From assembly GCA_002633005.1 (NCBI GenBank), contig NMRA01001119.1, positions 9,283 to 40,757 on the forward strand: DNA of 31,475 nt, given 5' to 3'. The DNA comes from Phoronis australis (Eukaryota; Phoronida; Phoronidae). The notes below the pieces were generated by a model, which had not been told where the DNA came from, did not search any database, and saw only the letters and a program-made list of their open reading frames with translations. A program made the position numbers and the translations under genes. Of this stretch, positions 13,301 to 25,300 are shown one piece after another; positions within the stretch are counted from its first letter, which is position 1, and each line of letters begins with the position of its first letter.

Positions 13301-16300
13301 ATTTTGTACATCACCACTGATTAACTTCATAGTAATATTTATCAGCCAAAGCCATTGTGGCTTTGTGTTTGATAATTGACCAAATACTGATGATATCTTA
13401 CCCATTCTGACCAAATACAGATGATATCTTACCCACTCTGACCAAATACAGATGATATCTTACCCACTCTGACCAAATACAGATGATATCTTACCCACTC
13501 TGACCAAATACAGATGATATCTTACCCACTCTCACGAAAATTATGTAGTTCAATTCAGGCATGGAATGAGGTTGTGATGCAGAGGTTCACAAATCTGAAA
13601 TTCTCAATAACTATAAACTAAAAAATTTGCAAGAAATTGCTTTTACTCTTTTGTCTCAAGATACCACAAGGGGCATTGCAGATTACCTTATCTCTTATAG
13701 CTTCTATTTTGTCTCGCACATCCCTCTGTCTATTCCTGACCTCCAGCCGCTCACTTTTGGCACTGCGTGAACCTTTGATTAGGTTCATGGGTAACGCAGA
13801 CATACCATACGCCTGTAATAGATAATTAATCCAAAAAAATTCAACAACCACCCTATTAGTAATAATAAACTGAAAAAATCGTAAGAACTGATTTGTGCAG
13901 AGAGCTTGCTGACAATTCAAAGTCAAAAATTTATGTTTTGCAAGCCTGGGGTATGATGATACATGATTGCATTTAATGCCCAAAAGGCCAACAGCAATGT
14001 CCACAAACTCCCTCTCAAATTCTAACAAGTAAATCCCAACAACCATTGCAACTAGTTTGGCAATAGGAAAAACACAAGACCTCTAAAATGCATTGTTGCA
14101 AGTTACGCCTTTTACGTCAGACTAATCAGGTGTTTACACTACACTATTGTCTGATAATCCCACAGACAAAACAGAATGCCCAGCATTGTAATCTAGAGAG
14201 CAAATGTGTACAACTTCTTCCATTTTTGAAAGGGAATTTCTAACCTATTCCAGTACCTTTTCATGTCTGACTGCAGATTACTAAAATTTGATGCAAAAAT
14301 CAGGCAAAAATGTGATTTTGTTGCCAAATTTCCTCATGACAGTGAAGTTCGGGAAGAGATAGTCAATATTTTTCAAACAGAAATCGTAGATCACAGAGCA
14401 ACAAAATATCTCGTGTATCATAAAACTCATGTGGCTAGAGGATCAGAATTTCTGGACATAATGACCAACACACAAAAACACAATTATTGCAATTTTACAA
14501 AAAAATGGGAAACTGTTCGGAACAGACCTGCCATTGAAACATTAAGTTGCAACACTTTACCAGTATGCACCAAATGCTTGATGAGGATTACTTGTTTGCA
14601 ACATTATTGACTTACTTGATAAGTAATTAACTGAAGGCCAGTAGGACACGATTTGATACTTAACTAACTGTTTACGTTATAGCTTTGTTGGTATATCAAC
14701 CATTTTGTTTGTTTATCGTGTAATTGCTACAATGGAATCATTTTATATTTTATACCAAGAATGGATAAGTGAAACAGAGGAAGCTTTCTTCAGTGTTACT
14801 TCACTCTACATGTTTCCCCAGTGTTATAACAGTGGTTGCTGCTTGCACAAGGTACATGTAACTTATTTAGAACCAAAATATACTAAGACTAGAGTGAAAA
14901 AGTAACAGGTGAATACTGTAGCGGGTGAATACTGTAGCGGGTGAATACTGTAGCGGGTGAATATTGTAACGGGTGAATATTGTGCACAAAGTCATCTGAT
15001 GTTCAACATGCAGATAACTTTTCACTGAATAATCCCTGTACCCGCTGTCCTGTGCGGGGTCATCAAGTTCACAGAATATTCCCTAGTGGTCCACTCCATA
15101 ATTCAGCAAAATGACCAAGATTCAACTCTTTCACAGTTTCATGGAGAGGTATAAGTGCAGGGAATATTCTTTTGTCACAGTGTAGTCTGAGGTCAATGAA
15201 ATGATCAGATGATTCAACTCTTACACTACATGGAGGAGTACAGGGAACACTCCATTAGAAGCTTGAATAACATATTAAGAACAGCATTCAAAGACCAGTC
15301 TGCTTGTGATGAGGGAATATTTCATCACAAATCACAGCATTTTTCATAAAAATCATCAATTTTGTCCGATTTCTTCATCAAATTTCCACAATCTGCACAC
15401 AGATGCAAAAACTTACTGGAATAGAAATTCCCTTTTTGAAAGAGAAACAGTTAATAAGCTTCAATGCCATTCTCTAGGAAAAGACATATGTTCATAACCA
15501 TGTATTATCCAGATCAGAGATAGGTTGCATTGAAATTCAAAAGTTATCTGCCGAAAAGACGTGGGATAACGGGACGTCATTGTTGCTATCAGAAGTAAAA
15601 AGTTCATGTTAGCGCCCCCTGGTGTTCCATGTTCTTGGTGACCTTACTGAATGTAGGATTACATTGTACAAGAACTGGTAAGACAGTAACAAAGTAACAC
15701 ATAAAGAGTAGAACGATGCACATACAGTGTAAGTAATGAGAGCGAGGAAGCCAATCAAAGTGAGAGCACTGATGACAAATGATAAGGCATCTTCAGCACC
15801 TGCAAGTACAAAAACCGCTCGTCAGATAAGTGTGCAACCTACAGTCGTCTTCATCATATACTGAACAATGTGAAGTTTGACAATGTTTCAACACACAAAA
15901 CAAATGCCTGTATTTGTATCTTCCTGACTGTAACATAATCATGCCGTATTTTGACAAAGACTCACACTTTGTTAAAATAGCCACTCCATTAACAAATAAA
16001 CAATCACTTCTAGGAGCATTAAAGGTGTCTCAAACCTTATTCACAAAAATGGCCATTTTTACAATATATCACATATGTCTAGCAAAATACTTTTTCTTCA
16101 TTCTTGGGAACTTCAAATGCGAAAGTTTACCGTGCAGTGAGAAAAAAGATAATTACAACCACCTTCACAGCGTGGAAATTTGTTTGCTGCTTATCTGAAG
16201 TCAAAGGTTACAGAACGGTCACTCAAATAGAATCGGCGACAGGCACAGAACAGTTACGAGTTGACATAATATTAAGTCAACAAGGTGCACATAGCAAGGG

Positions 16301-19300
16301 AAGATGTCATGGAAAGCAAAGATAAAACATAGTTTATATCTGGAGGGTGTTGTGTGCCTGCAAGCATGCCACAGTCGAGAACGAATACACCGAGTCTGAG
16401 TTGCTGAACTGGTTCTGTTACTCTGTGACTAACAGCAAATTACTAAAAAGATAAATCCTCACCGAAATTCATTATTTTGATTGGAAATTTAAAATTTCGC
16501 TGTTTCAATCTTGTGCTCACGACGCACTTTAACCACCAACTTGATTTCTGTTGTCCATTTCATTCTAGTTTCTTGATATTATGTATACAGTAAACTGCTG
16601 GCATGCTTACTGCTGGCTCCGTCTTATGACATAGTTGATGTGAAACCCCACATACAGAGTTAAAACATTTTAGCGATAATTAAGTTAATTATACACTGTA
16701 AATTCAGTTGACATTGCGACTGAATGTTGAAATAGCAACATGGTTAAGAAAACAAGTTTTCACCGAGAGATCTTGAGACTTTCACTGCTCAATACTTAAT
16801 CGGCTTGTTCTCAGCTTCAGGAAGTCTACTCAATTTGAGCTTAGGACTATTAAGTTCTTGAAAATGGCTCAGTGGATTTCTCTGAAACGTTCCACATTTA
16901 ATATGTATTCTGTTATTTTATCAATCTAAAAAACGCAGTTACAAATTTTGATATAAAAGCCTTAGTTTTTGTGAAATGTAAGAATGATGAAGAGGACTAT
17001 TTTTTTACAAAAATAAATACTTCACCTTTTGTGAGATGAGTAGTCATAGAAACCAAATTAAGACTCTAATCGAAAACACCTAACAGTAGTTTGAAGTTTT
17101 ATTAAAAAAAGTTTTCATTAAAATTGACTGAGGCCTTATTTTGCTATGAATGTACCTTTCTTAAAAATGAAAGTTTGACTTAAAAAGGTGTTAATGTAAT
17201 AAATATGAAATAATATCTTCGTCCAAAAAAATTTACTTATAATAATAATAAACAATTTGGCCCCCAAAAGTACAAATTAAAATATTGTTCCAACACCATG
17301 TTGAGACCAACTGAACTTTAATCAATGGAAACAGTGGATTCTCAAAAAAAGTGGCATACATGAATTTTTAAACGCTTGAAAACCTCTTAGATATGGGAAG
17401 ACATAATACATGATTGTAAGGAATAGAAGACTCATGAAGACCATTAATGATGCACTGACACTACAGAGTCTACACAGGGAATAAACATGTCCTCTTAAAA
17501 ATAATTGCAGGCGGTCTGGTACGCGTTGTACCAGACGTGTGCAGGTCGCGCATGAGGGCCCATTGCACTAATCACCTCGAACTATTTTTGTGCTTTGTTA
17601 ATATATAGTTAAAACCAAGCTGAGGAACTAGAAACCTGACTCAAGGGTCTAGCAGTGTGACCCTCTGGGACTCGAACCCACGACCTCGAGTAAAGAAGGT
17701 GGGCACCTATCACACTAGGCCACGCTGCTGCCCTCTTGCGAATAATTGTGTTTCTAATGAGACTATTTACCAGTAATAGTAATTTGGCCCTTAATGACAA
17801 AAAAGTAAAATACTTACGGTTATCTGTCCACTCCTTGAACAAAAATTCAAACACCTGCCAGTCGGTCATGTTGCTGGACGGCTTGTCACGGAAGGGAGCC
17901 AGCGTACTAGATAAAAACAGTTGAGTTACGTTACACAGGAGAGTGTCAACTTGACATGGCAGAATGCACCAGAATTAGTAAAGACAGATTATATAGACTT
18001 ACGAACAACAGTACCTCAAACAACAATAGATTAGCCAAGAACTGTGTCCTGAAAACTACATGCTATAACTGAAAACTAATTCAGAATTTGCTGTTGGAAG
18101 GATTCAAACATTATATTTGAAGCTAACTAACTATTAATGAAAAATGAGGTTTTCTTCTTCATGTACACAGAATGTGTTGTACAGAAAATTAAAATTAAAA
18201 TCATCAGCCATTAGTAGGGAGCAGTTTTTTAGCTCCACCATCAAGGGGTTGGATTGATAACGAGATTTTAAGTTCAATTCCATATGGGGGCTGATCTCAG
18301 GAAAACAACTATCTATCCAATAATAGGATTAACTAGACAGATTTGGGAGTTGTCTTACTTCAGATCTTAAATCAATTCTTCCACCAAACAATGTTATGAA
18401 GACATATACATCCCAAAACAACAATCAAAGTAGTAAAGATTCAGGACTATCTACATGCAGTCTCATTTACGCCATAAACTATTTTTTAATTAGGTCACTT
18501 ACTTTGAAATTGGCCTCATTATGTTCCGTACTCAGAAACAGATAATGTCATGATTTTTACGCTTGACAAGAATGGAAAAATCGCTGATGTTTGAGACCAC
18601 TGGCAGGCAAATTACGTTGTCTGTCACAGAGGATAATTAAACTGCCAACACAGTTTAGCAATCCAAACTGTCAAGTAATTAATTGCGATCAATTTCATTA
18701 CAAACCATGAAGGGAGCTTTTTGGAACTGCTTAAGAAGAGAACAACTGTGATGTTTTTCACACTACAACTGGATTTGTAGTAGCGTTTGAATGAAAACAA
18801 GGAGGACAGAGGTCAAATAGTGCTAGGCAGTGTTTCCAAACACAATATCCTTAATATGTAAACCACAGATGATATTCCTAATACAACCATCATACAATAC
18901 AGTACAGCCACTGAATTTTTAGACTTCGTCTGGGCTACCTCACGCCTGGCCAGACCGGAGCGCATCCGGAACGCAGGCGTGACAGAAATCAGTCGCGGTC
19001 GCCTCACGCCTACTCTCCGGGTAGTCCTCACGCTTACCTCCGGTTTAGTTCACGCTTTCCTCAGGCTTTCTTCACGCCTTCGGTACCTGTGGTAAACATG
19101 GTAGGGCACCGGACTAATCAATAAAGATACATGTAACGTCTTGATTGCCTGTTGTTTCGTACAAGTTGCAGACATTATAGTATATTACAGAGTATCTTTG
19201 CAAGCAGTCATCTATCACACTTGGGTTCCGACTAACTTTGTAATTCCACGTGTTGTTCATACAAACGTCTTCCTTCAGCTCATCTTGTGTTACGGTTACA

Positions 19301-22300
19301 TATACATTTTCTATTTACGATTTAAGAGCCAGCCCCATCAACGACATACATGTACAGTAACCACAGTTAGTAAATATGAATATATGCGACCCTGTGTCCA
19401 GTGTCGTCTTTACATGGCTGCGGACTCCTTGAAACTTGTCACAGCTGGATATAGTTAATTTGCCCTAAAAATAGCCTACGCATCTTGTGAAGTATTGTCA
19501 CTCCGTAAATTTTTGCACCGCTCTGGCGTACAGAAAATTTCAATAGGCCGCCATTCTGACATACCCATCCCTTACTGCAAGCAAATGTTTTGACTAAAAA
19601 GTCCTCAATCCGTAGTGCAGTTTAATTATTTGTAGCCCCCTCCCCGTAGTACATGCGTATCGACTGACTTCACAATATCCCCGGGGTACTTCTTCACAAA
19701 AATAATAATAGCAGTGATCTGTTTGACTCGTCAAATGAATGGGCACGATCAGTTTTCTCCGCATGAAGCTGGAACTTGGGATCAACGTGCTCAGAATTGA
19801 CATGCTCTTCTCCTTCATATCGTGAAGGCAATTGAATATTTCCGCCATGTACACGCGTGTTAAGATTCGTTATTAGTTTATATAAAAAACAAATAATTAT
19901 ATACAAGTGAAAAGTAGAGTTCACAGGTCTGTTTCCTGAAGTGACTTAAGATTTGAGAAAGGAATTTTGGTCTTTTGCTGAACGTGACGATTTCAAAAAA
20001 AATAAACCCCACATGAGCAAAAGTTTATGAGAATACAATACTGCCAGTTACTGATATAATTTTAATAAATTACTTTTTCATCTGCGATGCAGGTAAACTC
20101 ACGCCTGGCTCACGGCTAGCTCGCGCTTCGTTCACGCCTAACTCACGGTAAGCTCCGGATACAGTCACGCTTAGGCTCATGCCAGCTGTCACGGTTGATT
20201 CACGTCTCACTCTCCGGTCTGTCTCCGGTTACCGTCACGGGTGGCTCGACCGGAGAGACACCAGAGAGAGTCTAATAATTCAGTGGCTGTACTGTAAAAT
20301 TAATGTAAAACGAAGGATATTATCCCTAATATAACATCATACAGTAAAATTATGTAAAAGCAAGTATAATATCCCAAATATAACCATCACACAGTAAATG
20401 TAAAACCAAGGATAATATCAGTATAACTATCATACAGTAAAATTCCAAGGATAACATCCCTAATATAATCATCATCCAGTAAATGTAAAACCAAGGATAA
20501 TATCCCTAAACATAACCATCATACAGTCAGTAAATGTAAAACACACTTACCCAACAAGGATTAAAATAATGAAAACTACCAAGAATCCAACTGTGAACTT
20601 AATGGCCCCACAGGCTCTCTGAAATAAAAACAATAGAAGAAATAAAGAGCAATGAAACTTAAAATTAAATAATAGGTGAAATGTCAAGTAAAAGGACTTA
20701 AGGAAATATTATATTTCATGTGTTTGACATTGTATCTTAGTTGTTCATGAGTTTATTCATATCCCAGCACTAAATTCTGAAGATAATTTTTATGAGTATC
20801 CAAATACAAAATGACTCAATTTTCATATGCCACACCATCTTTGTAAACCATTGCTTCTGTTAAATGCTTTGAGTGGCAAACTTTGGTTTATAGTTCGATA
20901 TGACAAAAGAACATTCTCAATACACAGGACACCAGAATGAACAGTAGTGAACTGATTGCTTCGACACCAAAGTTCGTCACTTTCAACTTACTTTGCTCTA
21001 GTTTTAACTAATTAGATCTACATGCATTTGGTCTTTAAAAACAAAAACACAAAATTGTGAACATATGGATATAGCTTGACATGTCAGTTTGACATAAACT
21101 ACATAATTGAATGTTTGATGAATAACGTCTCTTCAGCCAAGAGTATTCAGCAAACTCCATTTTACGGAACCATGAAACTTGTTTCTTAGCTGCATGTATC
21201 AATACTGTGTTCTGATCTTTGTTTTCAGGGAACTGTCAATGTGAACTGTGAATAACAATAATGTGACAAGTAAGAACTGTGAACTTGTAATAACTGACTG
21301 TGTAAAAATAAAACTCTGAACAACTATCAAAGTGTAAGCGTTGCGAATGTTTAAGAAAAACGTGAATGATTTAGGAAAGGTTACAGTCATCCTTCAATTC
21401 GGAAAACAATGAGATGGAACAATGAAAAGTTATTTTATCAACAAAAGTAAGTAGATAGAAAACATTGTATAACTGTCACCAACAATTATACACAATGAAA
21501 TTCCAACATTTTGACAAATTGAACACATTTTAAATTAGCTTTAAGATGAGAAAATTACGATTTAGACATTTATTGTTCTTTGTTACCGTAATATCTTACA
21601 CTAAGTCTTATGGTGATGAGTTTATGTATATTCCATTAGCGTATTGATGAGGCTGTACCTGACAACATGTGGGCTGTATGTCATCATCCTTTTCTTCGTA
21701 GAAAAAATACATGAAGGGTAACAGGAAGAAGAGCAAGAGAGCAATACATCCGTAGAAGGCTGAAACACACACATAATGGTCAGGCATAACTACCATGGCA
21801 AACACTATGGCAGACATGTAAAATCTATTTGTAATTCCTCGAAAGAAAAAAAATTTAATTACAAAATGTTATGGAACTAGCTTTGCAACAATGCTTAAAT
21901 TATATAACTAAAGCGATAAAAATTTTGCTTTTTACAACAAAAAGCAATATTTGACTTAGTCAGACCATTTACTGTTATGAAATAATGCATGGTCTCGTGA
22001 ACTAACATACGGGCTGGACCTGTGTGTTTGAAGCAGCATTTTGTTAGTCAATCATAGAGTGTACTAATCAGTCCTAAGTGCAGTTGTAAGAGATCATCTC
22101 TGAAACATTTTTAACGAGTTTTCATGGACCCTGGGCAACTAGGTCATAATAATATAAATTCCTGGTCATGACAGGTCATTCCAGCTGCATGAAGTTTGAT
22201 GGTAACTTCCACTTGCATTCATTTTGTATCAATGGTTATTTTTTACATGTAATTTACATAAATAAAGGAAATAATAAATTGATCGAACAAAGGAGATTTG

Positions 22301-25300
22301 TTTGCTCACAGAAATGAACAGTGTTCACCCTACGCATCCAAAAACTGCAGTCTAGTGGACCCACCTTCCAATATCTTTGGGGTTTATTTGAATTTTTGGT
22401 GTTCACGAAATTAAGTACAGAAAAGTTTAAAAACACACTCGCACAGACTAGAGGACAAGCCATTATTTTTCATATTTTTCCATTTTGATGCCACTTTTGG
22501 GGTTGTTTACTGAGTGTACCCCCTATCAGACCAATTGCAACAGGGGTTGTTTACTGAGTGTACCCCTATCAGACCAATTGCAACAGGATATTCTGACCTA
22601 CATAGTGATGACCTACTTACGGAGGAACGATGCCACGCATTTGGCTTCGAAAAAAGTCTAAACAATCTAACAGTGCTGACATGAATGAAAGGTAAGGTAC
22701 GGTAATCAAAAAGATTATCCAAATAATTTCCATTTGTTTCTAGTTTCATTTATCACAACCTTTGAACACAAAGTTGGGTCCAAGGGGACGCACTCATCAA
22801 GTCAATTAGCAATCAGTTTTGTTGCGTCAAAAGACAAAAAAAATGCCGCCCCGGGCAAACACTGAATTAAGGATGTACAGCAGATTTCCGTACTCTCAAC
22901 TTTTTAAATACACATGAAGTGTTGCCACACTGACGACACGTTGTTATGGTACATAGCAAAAATAACGTGACTTTCATTTCCCTTTCCTGACCAGAACTGG
23001 CGTGGCCACTTGTTATTTGATTTGGCGCAGCCACTTGTTATTTGAACTGGCGCAGCCACTTGTTATTTGAACTGGCGCAGCCACTTGTTATTTGAACTGG
23101 CACAGCCACTTGTTATTTGAACTGGCGCAGCCACTTGTTATTTGAACTGGCGCAGCCAATTGTTATTTGAACTGGTGCAGCCACTTGTTATTTGAACTGG
23201 CGCAGCCACTTGTTAGCTGAACTGGCGCGGCCACTTGGTATTTGAATTACCTCAATGATGAATTCTCATTTGAACTCACGTTGTTATGAGGGAGAATTCT
23301 AGGATCATCCGTCACATAAATTTCGTATGTCCTTTTGCAAACAAGTCGAGGAATAAAAATATGCCTATTCCACATCTCATTGCCAATTGTACCATCTCTG
23401 AATTTGTATGAATTTGAGTTAAAACCACATACCATAGTAAGTGTACAGCACGCTGTTCTCAATCTCTGACCTCGTTTCATTAGAGCTGGCCCAATCCTAG
23501 AAAATTGATGAGTCTCATTTCAATACTATGAGAAGATATTCAAAGACAAATAAGAGCAAAAAAGAACAAACAGCAAACCAAATCGTCTGGCAAAATCAAA
23601 ACATGTATGATTGACAAAATTGCATCATAGTAAAGCTGAACATAATAGCCACCAAAGGTAATCACCAAATTTAAACTGAATTGAGGTGGTATAAGATTAT
23701 TGATAAGTGAAACAGTTTCATTAGGGTGCTCTCCCTTCAGTGACTTAAACAGGCATAGAGGTGTTGTGAAGGTCTTGGTCCTTTGTTAACTGTTCAGCAC
23801 AATCTTTTGTTTGGTATCACAACATGCATGTCATACCTACTGGGTTTCAAAGGGTAATGAGACCAAGCAGAACTATTTTGGACATAAGGTTAACAGAACA
23901 TCAATAATGAATAAATGATCATGGTAGCTAAGGTCATGTTTTCTTGGTTTGTCAATAACCATTTATCTTCATTGGGAATTGTTCCATGAAAGATGCTGAG
24001 AGTGACTCCAGCAAGCATTCAATTTAGTAACTCCAAGAAGTCGAGGTGCTCTTGAGCTGCTTTGTTCAGTAATGTGACGTCGCTGCACTCGTTCATTTGG
24101 AAAGAAATTTTGCTGTGCGGCTTTTGAAGATCACTACTTCTGGATTTACCCAAAAACGTGCACATTAATGAGGAAGGCATTCCAGCGGCCTGTTTCATAA
24201 AATAGCCGCATGTTCGGTCCTAACAGGTCCTATGAGTAGGGTGGTCAAATTCATCCATTTTGTTTTTCAATCAGTGATATTTCATGCTGAATGCATCCAA
24301 ATTTAAAAATTTTAAGGTATGTGAAAGTTTAATTTGTGAAATATAACTCATTTAATAGATCTTGAAAGACTCAGTATCCTAATTTCAAAGAATTGCATGG
24401 ACTTCAACTGCATTTTCGTCTCCACGTGGCGTTTGCTTTCGACCTTGAGTTCAAAATTCACGTATCAGGCCAACATCTTTATTAAAGTTGCTTATACTGC
24501 TAAAACAATGCATTGGGTGATAAGATGTATCTGTGTCATGGATGGAAGTGTTATGAAAAGTATGGTGGTTGTACCCTATTACCAACTACGTTTAAACAAT
24601 CACTAAGTGCATTGGCAATACGTTCAGACAGCATACCAGATTGTCTTACTTTGGTTGTAGCTTGGCGATTTTGGTGATTCATAAACTGAATGTGAGGAAT
24701 TCAGAAATGGTATTGGTTAATGTTCAAATATTTTATAACATAACTTTTGTTTTTAACAGAACAGACCAGTCAGAATAGATACCACCTATTTGGAGATTAG
24801 AGCAATTATGGAACAAAAGAGAGCTGGCTCTCCAACCATAAATGCCTGGCAGAATGGAGTTAACCAGTCAAGATATTGGCTACAGTGGTCATTAGCAACT
24901 AAACAAGTTCAAGTCAACCAGGAAGGCTGGAGAACACCATGATTGTCAGAATGTGACAATAATTATGGTATGCGCCAGTGAGACTTTTTGGTAAGTTTAC
25001 AACCTTTCCAGAGGCTTATGCACCATATCAGAACTAAGTAAGAAAATAAAATGCAGAACATGCTGAGTCTTTCAGAAGAAAAAATTCCCAGAAAATAATA
25101 AGTTTAGAAAAAAAAACAACGCCTTAGAGTTCCGTGAGAAACAGTACGCTTTACACCTGTGTGCTGAAATTGAAGAGAATTCCCTGAAAAATACAGGAGA
25201 AATATAATTTTGGAAATTAGATGACCTTTGAACAAATTGAATCTTTCCAGTACCCTTTTAGCAAAATTATTGCATCATCCGTGAAAAGTGTGTTTAATGC

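Larger units (their letters stand above)
11792..13686 (-). other. LMBRD1 intron 8
   Basis: 1895 bp of AT-rich intron with a 26-bp array (12696-12773) and a 31-bp array (13378-13532). The short ORFs at 11889 and 12415 have no recognisable content. Confidence 0.85.
15800..17817 (-). other. LMBRD1 intron 6
   Basis: 2018 bp of intron. It contains a tRNA-like element near its 5' end (17651-17729) and a perfect hairpin at 17514-17536. The rest is AT-rich without recognisable features. Confidence 0.85.
18898..20296. mobile_element. Non-autonomous DNA transposon-like element with TA target duplication
   Basis: The ends are inverted repeats. Starting at 18900 the + strand reads CAGTACAGCCACTGAAT; the reverse complement from 20294 reads the same, and about 26 bases match with one mismatch. 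TA flanks each side (18898-18899 and 20295-20296). The flanks rejoin into a minisatellite unit (...atcataca-a-TA-aaat...), which supports a true insertion. GC-rich repeats with tcacgcct occur inside both ends. The TA duplication and CAGT ends suggest a Tc1/mariner-type element (inference). No transposase is recognised; internal ORFs at 19141 and 19594 show no catalytic motif I know. Confidence 0.8.
17907..20550 (-). other. LMBRD1 intron 5
   Basis: 2644 bp. The left part (17907-18830) is plain AT-rich intron. The right part holds an old minisatellite (18838-18899 and 20295-20546) split by a 1.4-kb inverted-repeat element. Confidence 0.85.
21760..23432 (-). other. LMBRD1 intron 3
   Basis: 1673 bp of intron. 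It contains a 46-bp duplication (about 22500-22590) and a 10-copy 25-bp array (22994-23243). No gene is recognised. Confidence 0.85.

Noticed and set aside
17651-17729. Functional tRNA gene
   Set aside because: Promoter boxes are good but the anticodon arm does not fold; a SINE is more likely.
19141-19458. 105-codon ORF as transposase of the inverted-repeat element
   Set aside because: No DDE/D-type motif or DNA-binding domain visible, and too short for a transposase.
22994-23243. CRISPR-like regular repeat
   Set aside because: Units abut with no spacers, in a eukaryotic intron; it is a minisatellite. The same applies to the arrays at 2094, 13378 and 25284.
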